Of a stretch of 64,000 bases of DNA, positions 40,486-50,335 are shown in pieces; positions within the stretch are counted from its first letter, which is position 1, and every line of letters starts with the position of its first letter. Source of the DNA: Enhygromyxa salina (GTDB lineage Bacteria > Myxococcota_A > Polyangia > Nannocystales > Nannocystaceae); assembly GCF_002994635.1 (NCBI RefSeq), contig NZ_PVNL01000135.1, positions 62,001 through 126,000 on the forward strand, in the 5' to 3' direction. The notes under the pieces are model-generated. The model saw only the letters and a list, made by a program, of their open reading frames with translations, searched no databases and was not told where the DNA came from. A program made the position numbers and the translations under genes.

Positions 40486-41790
40486 ATGACGCGAATTTTT
40501 TCGATCCTGACCACTGGCTCGATGTGCTCTTTGCTGCTGCTTGGCGCGTGCACGGATGACGGCACCGCTGATGGCGACACGGATACCAACGGTGACGGCG
40601 ACGCTACCGGCGACGGCGACGGCGACACCGTCACGATCAGCGAGGACATCTCAGAGGACACTACCTGGACCGCGGACAAGACCTACATGCTCGCGCCCGA
40701 CACCCTGGTGTTCGTCAACGGTGCGACCTTGACGATTGAGCCGGGCACCTTGATCCGGGGCGGCGCCGGCTCGGCGCTGGTGATCGAGAAAGACGCCCGG
40801 ATCGTCGCCGAGGGCACCGCCGACGCGCCGATCGTGTTCACCTCGTTCGACGCCGAGAACCCCGCCGCCGGCGACTGGGGCGGCCTGGTCCTGCTCGGCG
40901 AGGCCACGGTCAACCTCGAGGGCGGCGTCGGCATGGCCGAGGGCTTCCCGATCCCGCCCACCTACGGCGGAACCAACCCCGCCCACGACTGCGGCTCGCT
41001 CCGCTACGTCCGGGTCGAGTACGCCGGGTTCGCCATCTCCGAGGGCAACGAGCTCAACGGCATCACCTTCTACGCGTGCGGGACCCAGACCAAGGCCAGC
41101 TACGTGCAGTCGCACATGGGCCTCGACGACGGCATCGAGATGTTCGGCGGCAGCTTTGACCTGGACCACATCGTGGTCACGGGCGCCGCCGACGACTCGC
41201 TCGACATGGACCAGGGCTTTAGCGGTACGGCGCAGCACGTGTTCATTCACCAGGCTGACTCGACCGGCGACAATTGCTTCGAGATCTCCAACCAGAGCAG
41301 TGACTTCGACGCGACCCCGAAGACCGCGCCGACGCTGTGCAATGTCACCTGCATCGGCTCGGGCGCCGGCGGTGGCAAGAGCAAGGGGATCACGATCAAA
41401 GAGGGCACCCACGGCAGCTGGTACGCCAGCATCTTCACCAACACCACCAACGAGGCCACCAACCTCGCTGACGAGGCGACCTTCCTCGAGGCCGACGGCG
41501 GCAACATCGACATCGCCAACAACATCTTCTTCGGCATCCTCTCTGCCGAGCCGCATGTCTCGGGCGCCGACAGCCTCGACAGCGCCGGGTGGGCCGCGTG
41601 GGTGCAGGATCCCGCGCGCGCCAACCTCGACACCGATCCGGGGCTCGGCAGCATCGCCTGGGGTAGCCCCAACATCGTCCCGAGCGGCGACGTGAGCGGC
41701 GATGGCTCGGGCTGCGGCGGGACCAGCTACATCGGCGCGGTGGATCCCAGCGGCGACGACTGGACCGCTGCTGCCTGGATCAACTACTGA
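40486..41790 (+). CDS. Lipoprotein with right-handed parallel beta-helix
   Basis: 434 residues from ATG 40486. The signal ends in lipobox LLLGAC and a short Gly-Asp linker follows. The rest shows regular beta-helix rungs (YMLAPDTLVFVNGATLTIEP; GTLIRGGAGSALVIEKDARI; GDWGGLVLLGEATVNLEGG; LRYVRVEYAGFAI) as in secreted T9SS-like or pectate-lyase-like repeat proteins, with Cys pairs. No catalytic triad is visible. It is probably a surface structural or adhesive protein. Confidence 0.82.
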   Translation: MTRIFSILTTGSMCSLLLLGACTDDGTADGDTDTNGDGDATGDGDGDTVTISEDISEDTTWTADKTYMLAPDTLVFVNGATLTIEPGTLIRGGAGSALVIEKDARIVAEGTADAPIVFTSFDAENPAAGDWGGLVLLGEATVNLEGGVGMAEGFPIPPTYGGTNPAHDCGSLRYVRVEYAGFAISEGNELNGITFYACGTQTKASYVQSHMGLDDGIEMFGGSFDLDHIVVTGAADDSLDMDQGFSGTAQHVFIHQADSTGDNCFEISNQSSDFDATPKTAPTLCNVTCIGSGAGGGKSKGITIKEGTHGSWYASIFTNTTNEATNLADEATFLEADGGNIDIANNIFFGILSAEPHVSGADSLDSAGWAAWVQDPARANLDTDPGLGSIAWGSPNIVPSGDVSGDGSGCGGTSYIGAVDPSGDDWTAAAWINY

Positions 41791-41883
41791 GCTTGACGCG
41801 CCCGTAGCGGGCGGTTTGTGTGGGCGCCTGGCGTCGCGAGGTTCGCGGTGTCGGGCGTCTGTGTTTTGCGCGCGCGTGCGGAC

Positions 41884-43287
41884 CTACAACAGGTCGGAAG
41901 TCCGCTTACCAACAGCGACAAAGACCCACGGGTGATCGCTGTAGTACCCATCCTCTGTCGACTGATTACCAACGAGTGGCCTGGCCTCCCCGGACTTCGA
42001 GTTGGGGTGGATGATTGTCTCGTCGTTGGTGACGACCGCGTTCATGAACCGCAGCGGGCCCGCCTGGCTCGTGTTTGAGGCGCGAGTGGAGACAACTCGC
42101 TCGATCCGCTGCGTCGAGAGCGACTCGCCAACACCGATGAATTGTGGCCCAGACACGTACTCGGTGATGAACCGCGAGTCGAACGAGCAGTCGAAATTGA
42201 AGTCGCCAATTAGCACGTCAACGTGCTCCTGCTCGCTCCACTTCAACTTCTCCTTCAACACCAATCGGCCCTTGCTCGAGTTGTTCTTGCACTGGCCGAC
42301 GTACTTGGATGAGAAGTGCACCCCGCACACGGCCAGCTTCACGCCGCCCAGCTTCTTGGTGAGGACCAACACGCTCTCTTTGTTGTCCGTGACCTTGGGT
42401 TTCGTTGTGAAGACGGCGTTTTGCTCGTGGCTGCTTCGATGTTCAGTCCGGACGTAGCACGAGATCTGCTGCTTCCAGTCCTTTGGGCTTCCCTTTTTAT
42501 TGTACGTCAGGGCCGAGCTGGATTGCCTGACGTACGCGACACCGAAGACATCCAGCTGATCGGGAAACTGGTTGTACTTCAGCTCTTCTGACAGGAAGAT
42601 AATGTCCGGAAACGCCCTCGGCACTCGGTCTGCGCGGGCGAAGTGGCTCGTCGTGCAAGCACACTTTACATGACTTGTCACTTTTCCAGTCTTCGTGAAG
42701 AGAAACAGCTTTTTCTCCCACTTTCGATCATGTTCACTGCTGATACCCGAGACGGCCTGCTCGGCTATTTTATCATACTCGATATTCCAGTTGAACCGCC
42801 CGCCCTTGACCTTCTCCTCCATCATCTTGTCCGTCGTGTCTGGGCGGAACAGCAGGCCCTTCTTCGACTGGGTCTCGACCTTCACCATATCGCTCTCCTC
42901 CATCTCCCGCATCATGGTGAAGTCGCGCTTGTTCAAGAAGCCCTCGTCGTATGGCAACCGAAAGAACGAGTCCTGGTCAGACAGCAGCACCTCGCCCCGG
43001 CTCCCTTTCTCGAGCAGGCCCTTCTTTGTCCTGGACACCCCACCCGCGTCGAACGGGATGAACAGCACGGTCATGGAGTTCCACTTCGGAGCGGGCGGCG
43101 CCTTTCGCACAACGACGAATTTTCGCTTCTTGCGCGGCACGAACGGCTCGATCTTCTCTGGCGTGATGTCACCGAACTTTCGCTTCCTCACCACGAGCGT
43201 GGTGGAGTGCATTTTTTGGCCGTGACAGATCGGCGCCAAGTAGGCCGTCGCGGTCGCGCTACAGTTCGAGCATTTCCAGGTGTTCAT
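41884..43287 (-). CDS. Endonuclease/exonuclease/phosphatase (EEP)-fold protein with N-terminal zinc-knuckle-like segment
   Basis: 467 residues from ATG 43287. Residues 1-25 carry CSNC and CHGQ (C6, C9, C21, H22), a possible zinc site, then a Lys/Arg-rich region. EEP motifs appear in order: FPDIIFLSEE (metal Glu 234/235), CGVHFSSK (H324), LIGDFNFD (D362, N364) and YYSDHPW (D451, H452), the catalytic set of Mg-dependent DNase/phosphatase enzymes. GC content and codon choice are clearly lower than in the neighbours, pointing to acquisition or an unusual role. A nuclease activity is inferred; substrate could also be a phospholipid or phosphoinositide. Confidence 0.75.
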   Translation of the reverse strand: MNTWKCSNCSATATAYLAPICHGQKMHSTTLVVRKRKFGDITPEKIEPFVPRKKRKFVVVRKAPPAPKWNSMTVLFIPFDAGGVSRTKKGLLEKGSRGEVLLSDQDSFFRLPYDEGFLNKRDFTMMREMEESDMVKVETQSKKGLLFRPDTTDKMMEEKVKGGRFNWNIEYDKIAEQAVSGISSEHDRKWEKKLFLFTKTGKVTSHVKCACTTSHFARADRVPRAFPDIIFLSEELKYNQFPDQLDVFGVAYVRQSSSALTYNKKGSPKDWKQQISCYVRTEHRSSHEQNAVFTTKPKVTDNKESVLVLTKKLGGVKLAVCGVHFSSKYVGQCKNNSSKGRLVLKEKLKWSEQEHVDVLIGDFNFDCSFDSRFITEYVSGPQFIGVGESLSTQRIERVVSTRASNTSQAGPLRFMNAVVTNDETIIHPNSKSGEARPLVGNQSTEDGYYSDHPWVFVAVGKRTSDLL

Positions 43288-43309
43288 GGCTGGGCGATGG
43301 AGTTGGGGG

Positions 43310-43515
43310 TCACGGGGCCGGGCGGTAGACGAGGACGTCGCAGATCTCACCTGATCCAACGCCGGCCTGGGCGCTGATCAACACGCGAAGATCCAAGCCC
43401 GTGCCAGCGCTGGTGGTGCCGCCCGCGAACCCCTCGTACGCGGGTGGCAGCTCGGTGACGCGAAGGTGAGCGTGAGCGCGAGCGCGAGCGACCAGGATCG
43501 ATACAGTTGGGCCAT
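43310..43515 (-). pseudogene. Short lipoprotein-like gene with frameshift
   Basis: From ATG 43515 the first frame gives a lipoprotein-like signal (MAQLYRSWSLALALTLTFAS followed by PSC) and then ends. A second frame continues to TGA 43310-43312 with protein-like sequence (LPPAYEGFAGGTTSAGTGLD, then LISAQAGVGSGEICDVLVYR). A single shift within the repetitive GCGCTC stretch joins them. It lies 22 bases upstream of the EEP gene on the same strand. Confidence 0.4.
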
Positions 43516-43545
43516 GACCTCGAGTCTACCGCCTCACGGCCGCAC

Positions 43546-44493
43546 CTACGGCGCCAGGTATACTGCGTAGACCGGCGCCATGCCCCTGCTGTCCAACAGA
43601 TCCTTCGCGCTATATTCGTTGCCCCAGGTCCAGACCTTGAAGTCACCGCTGTTGGGCCGGCTGTTCGGCACCGTTGGGACGTACACCCAGTGGACGACGT
43701 TGTAGTAGGTGCTCAGGTCGGTGCGGACGCTCGCTGGCGTACCCACGCCAAGCAACACACCATCGTTGGGGCTCACGCCCGTCTGGCTGTTGTACATGGC
43801 GTCGACGAACGTCTTCTTGAGCATCTTCACCATGCTCCACCTCGTCAACATCTTCAGGGTTTCGGCGTTGCTGGCGACGACATCGGTCTTGCTGACGTTC
43901 AGGCCCGCGACGGACAGCACCTCCGAGATCACCGACGGCGGCACCCCGAAGTCGCCCTTCTTGTAGGACAGACCACCAGTGTCGAGCTTGTCGCTGAGCA
44001 CCGCCGTCGACGGCAGGTCCTTGAGCTTGCTGTATCGGGTGGTGGTGGTCTTCTTGAAGAACAGGATCCCGCTCGTGGACTTGACGTCGAGGTGGTCGTA
44101 GCTGAATCCCCCGAACAGATCGGAGAAGGTCACGCAGGTCTGCCAGTGACCGTCTCCGGCCGCCTTGGAGTGCTCCTTGAACAGGATCATGAAGCCCAGG
44201 CAGGCCTTCCAGTCATCAATTGACGTCTCGTTGGGGATGATCCCGTGGGCGACGCGCTTTTGGATCCGCCCCTTGATGCGTACCGACTTGTCGACCCCGA
44301 GTATTCGGGTCGCATTGTTCACACAATCGTATAGATCATCGAGGAACCCATAGTCTCGCCGCTCGAGCAGGGCCATCAGAGTCCCCGCAAACCCGCATAG
44401 CCCCCGATCAGCGTTGGGATGCCCCATCCGCTTGGGGTCGGTCTTCATCTGCGTATATGTGTGCATTTGCAGCTCTGCGCATGAGCAGCACAT
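43546..44493 (-). CDS. Candidate papain-fold cysteine protease-like protein (unrecognised family)
   Basis: 315 residues from ATG 44493; the frame is open further to 44694, so the start is uncertain. No known domain is recognised by eye. The N-terminal Cys in ADRGLCGFAGTLMALLERR (C33), a late His in YYNVVHWVYVP (H268) and Asn in WTWGNEYS (N292) occur in the Cys-His-Asn order and local sequence style of papain-fold peptidases, but the gap is long. The composition is lower GC than its surroundings, like the EEP gene downstream, and both are on the same strand. It may be an effector or toxin-like protein; this is inference. Confidence 0.6.
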   Translation of the reverse strand: MCCSCAELQMHTYTQMKTDPKRMGHPNADRGLCGFAGTLMALLERRDYGFLDDLYDCVNNATRILGVDKSVRIKGRIQKRVAHGIIPNETSIDDWKACLGFMILFKEHSKAAGDGHWQTCVTFSDLFGGFSYDHLDVKSTSGILFFKKTTTTRYSKLKDLPSTAVLSDKLDTGGLSYKKGDFGVPPSVISEVLSVAGLNVSKTDVVASNAETLKMLTRWSMVKMLKKTFVDAMYNSQTGVSPNDGVLLGVGTPASVRTDLSTYYNVVHWVYVPTVPNSRPNSGDFKVWTWGNEYSAKDLLDSRGMAPVYAVYLAP

Positions 44494-44766
44494 TGAGGTG
44501 ATCGCGGCCTTGATACCCCGGCTCGGCGATTGACCGAAATTACTGTCACGAACGCCAATGGCGTGAACGCAGCGAATGTAGCGATTACAACGTAGAAATG
44601 AATGTGGACAGATCGCTGCCCAATGCGGGGTGTTTCTCCGCGGAAACATCCCGCTGCCCACCCGACGTGGACGGCCGGGGTCACACCTGACCATGCGTAC
44701 AGCAGGGACCCGACCGGACGCTGTGGGGGTTTATGAAAGGCGGTCATCGACGATCTGCTAGAGTTT

Positions 44767-47298
44767 GTGCCAGTGCCGCGCTCTCGCCGTCTGGTCCTCG
44801 CCTTCGCGCTCAGCTCGCTGGGCTGCACGCCCACCGTCACGTCGACCCACAGCAGCGCGCCGACCCTGGCGACCTCCAGTCCTGCCCTGCGCCCGTCCGA
44901 GCTGGGTCTACCGTTTCACAGCGCGGCGATCGTCGACCTCGCGCTGCTGCCCCCGCGACCCGGCGAGCAGTGGCGGCTCGCCAGCGGTGACGCGGATGGC
45001 TGGGTCCGCGTGTGGGCCGACGGCAAGCTGCTCGCGGCCTCGCGCGCGCACCCAGGTGGGCTCGCGGCCCTGCAAGTCGCGCCCGACGGCGTCTGGTACA
45101 CGGCGGGCTTCGACGGCCGGGTGCTCGAGTGGCCCGCCGACGCAACCCAGCCTGCACGCGCGTTCACCCTGAGCAGTCCGACCAGCGCGACCGGCCCGAG
45201 CAGCTCTGGCAGCCCGATCACCGCGATGGCCGTCGCCGGTCCGCACCTGGTGCTCAGCGACGGCCATCACATCCAGATGTGGACCCGCGAGCCGCAGCCG
45301 CAGCTGGTCTGGTCGATGGTCGCGCACGCGTTCGTGACCGGGCTGGCGCTGTCACCGAGCGGCGGGGTCGTGGCCGCGGCCGAGCTGCGCCAGTGGGCGC
45401 TGCGCGAGGGGATCGCCACTCACCCGCTGGCCAGCTTCGACGACGGCGGCATGCAGGTGGTCGAGCCCGCAGAGCAGGCGTCGCTGCGCGCGGCCGCGAT
45501 CCACGATTTTCCGGGCGCGGCCGCCGACTATGTCGAGGTCTGGCAGCCCAGCCAGCAGCGCGCCCGCCAGCTGGTCCCGAGCGCGCCGATCGACAGTGAT
45601 CTGGGCGTGGTCTCGCGCGGCGGCGTGATCTACCGAGAGATCTACGACCGCAACAACGCCGGGCTGGTCGGCCGCAGGCTCGAGGACCAGGCCCACTACC
45701 CGCTCTCGCTGGTCAAGCCATGGGCGTTTTGGACCGACGCCAGCGGCAACCCCACGCCAGCCAGCACCGCGCAGTCCAACCTACCTACGGGTGACTTTCG
45801 GCTGGGCCCCAACGAGGAGGTGCTGATCCTCGATCACTTCCCGGGCTGGGGCGCAGAGCCACCCGAGCGGGGCTGGCGAGTCGGGGACAACCGGGAGCTG
45901 GCGATCGATCCCCATCACGCGGCGATCGGCGATGGCCAGGGCAACCTCGCGGTCGTGGCGTGGGCCCGACCTGCCGAGGCCGGGTGGCTGGCGGCTGGTG
46001 AAGAGCGCCCCGAGCTGCTCGCGGGCGCCAGCGGCAGCGCGCAGATCGTCACCGCCACGCTCGAGCCGCGGACCCACTACCGGCTGTGGTCGCTGGACTC
46101 GGGCAGCCACCGATCGATCCGCGTCGAGGCGCCGTGGCAGGTGCTGCCAACCCAACATCAGGAGGGCCAGCAAGAGCCCGTGGTCGGGCCGCCAGCCTAT
46201 CCCTTCATGCTCGAGCTCGACGCCCAGGCGCAGCTTCTGGCGACCAGCTCACTGAGCTACGGCGAAGACCTGCAGGCCGTGGTCCGGGTGATCCGGGTGC
46301 CCGACGGGGGGGCGCAGCTGCTCGGGCTGGCGAGCATGGCCGCCGACGCGACGGGCTTGGAGACCGGTCTGGACATCGGGGTGAGCCCCGATGGCTCGCA
46401 CGTGCTCGCGTGGGCGCCCGGGGGCGCGGCGCAGAGCTGGCTCGCGCCTGGATCGGCCGCCGGCTGGACCGCCGGGCCCGATGCGCTCGGGGGCGCGCCG
46501 CGGTTCTCGGCCAACGGCCTGTGGTCGGCCCACGTCTCGGGGTTCGAGCGACACATCGTGGATCTGCAAGCGCGCAAGCCGGCCGTCCGAATCGCCGCGC
46601 CGCAGGGCAACCAAGCGCCCGACACGGGGGCCCTCGCCGCGATCGCCAACGACGGCACCCTCGCGCTGGTCCAGCCGTTCGGCGGCGGCACGCTCGAGCG
46701 AATTGACGCCGCGGGCGCGCTGACGACGATCGAGCTACCCGGCGCGGCGACGACCCTCGCGTGGGTCCCGATCCCCGACGGGGACCCCACGCTGATCGTC
46801 GGATTCTTGGATGGATCGATCGCGCGGATCGGTCCTCACGCGACGGAGGCCGTGCCGATCCACGCTGGCCAAGGTGGCCGCGTCTGGGAGCTGGTCGTGC
46901 TCGGTGGACCGGCCGAGGGCGCGGGTGTGTTCGTCGAGCTCGACGAGCGTGGCCTGACGCTGCACCGCCTCGCCGACGACGCCAGCATCGACCTGTACGT
47001 GGCCGACAACACGGCCCTGACGCGCTGGGTCGGCTCGGGGACGCAAGCGCTGCGTACTCGGGATCTGGTCGCGGTCTGGCGGCAGGGCACGGCCATGCCG
47101 ATCTGCCGGATCCTCGACGGCACGACCGCGGGCGTGCTCGCTGCGTCCACGGTCGAGCGCTGGCCGCTCGACCGGGCGCCGGAATTCTTCGCGCAGTTCT
47201 TCGCGGGCGCGACCTGTGGGGCACCGAGCACGCCTGACACGCCCGACGTGCCCGACACAGCGGACGAAGGCGAAGCCCCCGTGGCCCCCGCGAACTAG
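44767..47298 (+). CDS. Large beta-propeller lipoprotein (WD40-like)
   Basis: 843 residues from GTG 44767. The signal ends in SSLGC. Many blade-like repeats follow: WRLASGDADGWVRVWADGKL, DGVWYTAGFDGRVLEWPADA, GPHLVLSDGHHIQMWTREPQ, and later ANDGTLALVQPFGGGTLERI. The D-G-x-V-x-x-W endings are typical of WD40-like repeats. It has no enzymatic domain. A second protein of similar build lies at 60126-62318. It may scaffold envelope complexes. Confidence 0.78.
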   Translation: MPVPRSRRLVLAFALSSLGCTPTVTSTHSSAPTLATSSPALRPSELGLPFHSAAIVDLALLPPRPGEQWRLASGDADGWVRVWADGKLLAASRAHPGGLAALQVAPDGVWYTAGFDGRVLEWPADATQPARAFTLSSPTSATGPSSSGSPITAMAVAGPHLVLSDGHHIQMWTREPQPQLVWSMVAHAFVTGLALSPSGGVVAAAELRQWALREGIATHPLASFDDGGMQVVEPAEQASLRAAAIHDFPGAAADYVEVWQPSQQRARQLVPSAPIDSDLGVVSRGGVIYREIYDRNNAGLVGRRLEDQAHYPLSLVKPWAFWTDASGNPTPASTAQSNLPTGDFRLGPNEEVLILDHFPGWGAEPPERGWRVGDNRELAIDPHHAAIGDGQGNLAVVAWARPAEAGWLAAGEERPELLAGASGSAQIVTATLEPRTHYRLWSLDSGSHRSIRVEAPWQVLPTQHQEGQQEPVVGPPAYPFMLELDAQAQLLATSSLSYGEDLQAVVRVIRVPDGGAQLLGLASMAADATGLETGLDIGVSPDGSHVLAWAPGGAAQSWLAPGSAAGWTAGPDALGGAPRFSANGLWSAHVSGFERHIVDLQARKPAVRIAAPQGNQAPDTGALAAIANDGTLALVQPFGGGTLERIDAAGALTTIELPGAATTLAWVPIPDGDPTLIVGFLDGSIARIGPHATEAVPIHAGQGGRVWELVVLGGPAEGAGVFVELDERGLTLHRLADDASIDLYVADNTALTRWVGSGTQALRTRDLVAVWRQGTAMPICRILDGTTAGVLAASTVERWPLDRAPEFFAQFFAGATCGAPSTPDTPDVPDTADEGEAPVAPAN

Positions 47299-47393
47299 CG
47301 CGCCGCCGCTGCCAACGCCGAGGGCCTGCGAGCCGCTGCGCCAAACCAGTCGAATCGACGCGCGCCGTCGAGATCCCCTGCTAGACTCGGCGC

Positions 47394-47969
47394 GTGACGA
47401 TTCGAGCCATCGCCCAGATCGGCGAACCAGTGCTGCGTCAGCCTGCCCGCGAGGTCTCTGCGGAAGAGCTGAGCACCGCCGAATTTCAGGGCTTCATCGA
47501 CGACCTCATTGCCACCATGCGCCACGCGAAGGGGGCCGGGCTCGCGGCCAACCAGGTGTTCGAGCCCGTGCAGGTCTGCGCGATCGAGGTCGCGGACAAC
47601 CCCCGCTATCCGTACAAGCCCAACATCCCGCTGACGGTGCTGATCAACCCCAAGCTCGAGCCGCTCGGCGACGACACCTTCGAGAACTACGAGGGCTGTC
47701 TGTCAGTGCCCAACCTGCGCGGGGTGGTGCGGCGGCATGCTCAGCTGCGGGTCCGCGCGCTCGACCGCGACGGCCAGCCGCTCGACTTCGAGGTCCGGGG
47801 GATCAGCGCGGGCACCTTCCAGCACGAAGTCGACCACCTGTGGGGCAAGCTGTTTGTCGATCGCGTCGAAGATCCGACCACGCTGTGCACATGGGATCTG
47901 TTTCATCAATACTACGAAGCGGCGGTCCGCGAGCGCGTCAAGCAGGTCGTCGAACGCTGGGGAGCCTGA
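47394..47969 (+). CDS. def: Peptide deformylase
   Basis: 191 residues. All three deformylase motifs are present: GAGLAANQV (motif 1), EGCLSVP with metal-ligand C102, and QHEVDHLWGKLF with H144, E145 and H148. The enzyme removes the formyl group from new proteins. GTG 47394 gives the expected N-terminus. The following SirB1-like gene begins two bases after the stop with a TTG codon and a GGGGAG just before it, so they are co-transcribed. Confidence 0.96.
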   Translation: MTIRAIAQIGEPVLRQPAREVSAEELSTAEFQGFIDDLIATMRHAKGAGLAANQVFEPVQVCAIEVADNPRYPYKPNIPLTVLINPKLEPLGDDTFENYEGCLSVPNLRGVVRRHAQLRVRALDRDGQPLDFEVRGISAGTFQHEVDHLWGKLFVDRVEDPTTLCTWDLFHQYYEAAVRERVKQVVERWGA

Positions 47970-47970
47970 G

Positions 47971-48711
47971 TTGCGCATTGATCTACTCCACCGCTTCGCC
48001 GACCTGGTCGGGCCGTCCGAGGCGGCGGTGCCGCTGTTCGACTCGGCCATGCTCTACGCGGCCGCGCTGCAAGACGGCGACACCTGGGCCGAAGCACGCG
48101 GCGCCAGGACCGAGATCGAGCTCGCGGTCGTGGATCACTGCGCCGGGCGAGCGGGCGCCGTCGACATCGCGGAGGGCGTGCTCGAGTTTCTGCGTCGCAA
48201 CCGGTTCCGCGGCAACATCCGAAGCTACGAAGATCCGCGCAACAGCCTGATGGACCGGGTGCTCGAGCGCCGCCTGGGTCTGCCGATCAGCCTGTGCGTG
48301 CTCGCGATTCACCTCGCCGAGCGCTGCGGGGTCGAGCTCCATGGGCTGAGCTTTCCCGGGCACTTCTTGGTCGGGCTGCAGGTCGACGAGCCGGGGGCCG
48401 AGCCTCAGGTGTGGGATCCCTTCCGCGGGGGCCGGCGGCTGCAGCTCGACGAGCTCGCCGCGCTGTTCACCAGCGTCGTCGGTCACCACGTCGAGCCCGA
48501 CTCGCCCGAGCTGCACCTGCACCTGCGACCGTGCCACTCGCGGCTGATCTTGACCCGCATGCTGGAGAACCTGCGTCGCCACTACGGCATGGCCCACGAG
48601 CTCGACCGCGTCGCCGACACCCTGGAGCTGCTCGCCACGCTGCACCCCGAGGTCCCGCAGATCCGCGAGATGCTCGATCAACACCCGCCCCAGCACCACC
48701 TGTTGAACTGA
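47971..48711 (+). CDS. SirB1-family protein (transglutaminase-like, N-terminal)
   Basis: 246 residues from TTG 47971, preceded by GGGGAG; no other start fits the conserved N-terminus (LRIDLLHRFADLVG). The family motif EGVLEFLRRNRFRGN and the conserved EDPRNSLMDRVLERRLGLPISLCVLAIHLAERCGV, followed by FPGHFLV and DPFRGG, are all present. These include the Cys and His of the transglutaminase-like fold. The C-terminal third is TPR-like (ILTRMLENLRRHYGMAHELD). The biochemical role is not established; here it is coupled to deformylase. Confidence 0.88.
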   Translation: MRIDLLHRFADLVGPSEAAVPLFDSAMLYAAALQDGDTWAEARGARTEIELAVVDHCAGRAGAVDIAEGVLEFLRRNRFRGNIRSYEDPRNSLMDRVLERRLGLPISLCVLAIHLAERCGVELHGLSFPGHFLVGLQVDEPGAEPQVWDPFRGGRRLQLDELAALFTSVVGHHVEPDSPELHLHLRPCHSRLILTRMLENLRRHYGMAHELDRVADTLELLATLHPEVPQIREMLDQHPPQHHLLN

Positions 48712-48829
48712 GGCAAGCCTGCTACTAGCCCGACGCATAGGCCGACGCATAGGCCGGCGCGCGCGCGAACCCCGGGTGTGACCAGTCGCGCGGGCGCGAA
48801 CCTGGCGGTTTGCTAAACTGCTGGCGTCC

Positions 48830-50335
48830 GTGCGCGAGCAGACTCGATACAGCCTGTCCGGCGCCCTGTCGCTGCTCGCCCACGCGCTGTTCGTGGTCGC
48901 GTTCGTGTGGGCCTTCAACGTCCAGCACGAGCCGCTCGAGCTCAGCGAGGAGCTGCCCGACTACGACATCGACTTCATCGAATTCGACGTCAAGAAGATC
49001 GAGCCCGACAAGGCCCAGGGTGAGGTCGAAGACGAGCCCGAGCCCCCACCCGAAGACCCGCCGGAGCCGGAAGAGGCCGCGCCTCCCCCAGTCGAGCAAC
49101 CAACCGATCCCGAAGCCGAGGCTGCGCTGCCGGAGCCCGACCCGGAGCCCAAGCCCAAGCCCAAGTTCGGCGACAAGACCTCGAAGATCACCGCGCTCGT
49201 GCCCCCCAACGCCACGTGGACGCTGGTCCTGGCCAACAGCCGGATCAAGAAGCTCCCGTTTCGCGACTCCGCGACGGAGATCATGGCGCCGCTGCGCGAC
49301 TTTCAACTGCTGATCGACGACGCCGGCTTCAACATCTGGGAGGACTTCGAGTACGTGGTCATGGGCAGCCCCGACGCCACGGATCAGACCCAGGCGTTCG
49401 TGGCCGTGCAGTACAACTTTGGCCACGACGAGATGCGAGCTGGCATCGATCGGGCCTGCGCCAAGCAGGGTTTGGTGGTCGACTGGCGCGAGCAAGACGG
49501 GATCCGCGTTGGAGATCCGCGCTACGAGAGCGCCGAGCTCGAGGCCGAGAACCCCGACGATCGCCAGTTCGTGCTGCTGCCCGGTGACGACGTCGCGCTG
49601 TACCTGCGCGAGGCGTTCGTCGAGCAGGTCATCGCCGGGCCCGACGCGAGCAAGGGCAACACGTCCGGCAACTTCGTCGCCAACATTGCGAAGATCAAGC
49701 GCTACACCTACGCCGAGCCCAAGGCCGGCATCCAGCTGGTGATCGAGGACATCCGCGGCATGGTCCGGGTGGGCCCGAGCTTCCCGATCGAGATCCCCAG
49801 TCGCGCGGAGCTCATGTGGGAGGCCGCCAACAACCCCGAGCTGGTGATCAAGCTCGACTTCTTGGAGACCGACCACGCCGAGCGAGCGCAGACCTACTGG
49901 AACGATCAGCTCGAGGCGGATCTGAAGAAGGTCGGGGCGTGGGATGTCGCGGGCGGGATCATCTCGGGCATGACCCTCGAGCGAGACAAGCGACAGCTGG
50001 TGTTTCGCTATCAGTTCAACGAGACCTCGGCGCGCGTGGTGCTGCAGATGGTCGCCAAGGAGTTTGGCAAGGCCATGCGCTACTCGAAGAAGCAGGCGCT
50101 CGCGGCCCAGGCTGCGCGCGAGCAAAACTGGGAGCTGCGCGACGGTGGCAAGCTGTTGCCCTCGGAGGCGCTGAAGCTGCTCGAAGACGCGGTACCCGAG
50201 CTGCCAGAGCCGCAGCCAGAGCCGCAGCCAGAGCCGCAGCCAGGGCCCGCGCCGGGTCCGGAGGGCGAGAGCCCGCCCCCGCCCAGCGAAGACCCGCCGC
50301 TGCCCTCGATCGAAGAAGACCCGCCACAGCCCTGA
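48830..50335 (+). CDS. TonB-like N-terminus with Pro/Glu linker and unknown large domain
   Basis: 501 residues from GTG 48830. A single N-terminal transmembrane helix (SLLAHALFVVAFVWAFNVQ) resembles TonB/energy-transducer anchors, followed by a Pro/Glu-rich spacer (residues 65-115). The bulk, residues 130-450, is not recognised; it is beta-rich, with repeated patterns that suggest a duplicated domain. A PEPQPEPQPEPQPGP tail closes the protein. The usual TonB C-terminal domain is absent, so this may be a dedicated periplasmic protein that only borrows the anchor. Confidence 0.7.
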   Translation: MREQTRYSLSGALSLLAHALFVVAFVWAFNVQHEPLELSEELPDYDIDFIEFDVKKIEPDKAQGEVEDEPEPPPEDPPEPEEAAPPPVEQPTDPEAEAALPEPDPEPKPKPKFGDKTSKITALVPPNATWTLVLANSRIKKLPFRDSATEIMAPLRDFQLLIDDAGFNIWEDFEYVVMGSPDATDQTQAFVAVQYNFGHDEMRAGIDRACAKQGLVVDWREQDGIRVGDPRYESAELEAENPDDRQFVLLPGDDVALYLREAFVEQVIAGPDASKGNTSGNFVANIAKIKRYTYAEPKAGIQLVIEDIRGMVRVGPSFPIEIPSRAELMWEAANNPELVIKLDFLETDHAERAQTYWNDQLEADLKKVGAWDVAGGIISGMTLERDKRQLVFRYQFNETSARVVLQMVAKEFGKAMRYSKKQALAAQAAREQNWELRDGGKLLPSEALKLLEDAVPELPEPQPEPQPEPQPGPAPGPEGESPPPPSEDPPLPSIEEDPPQP

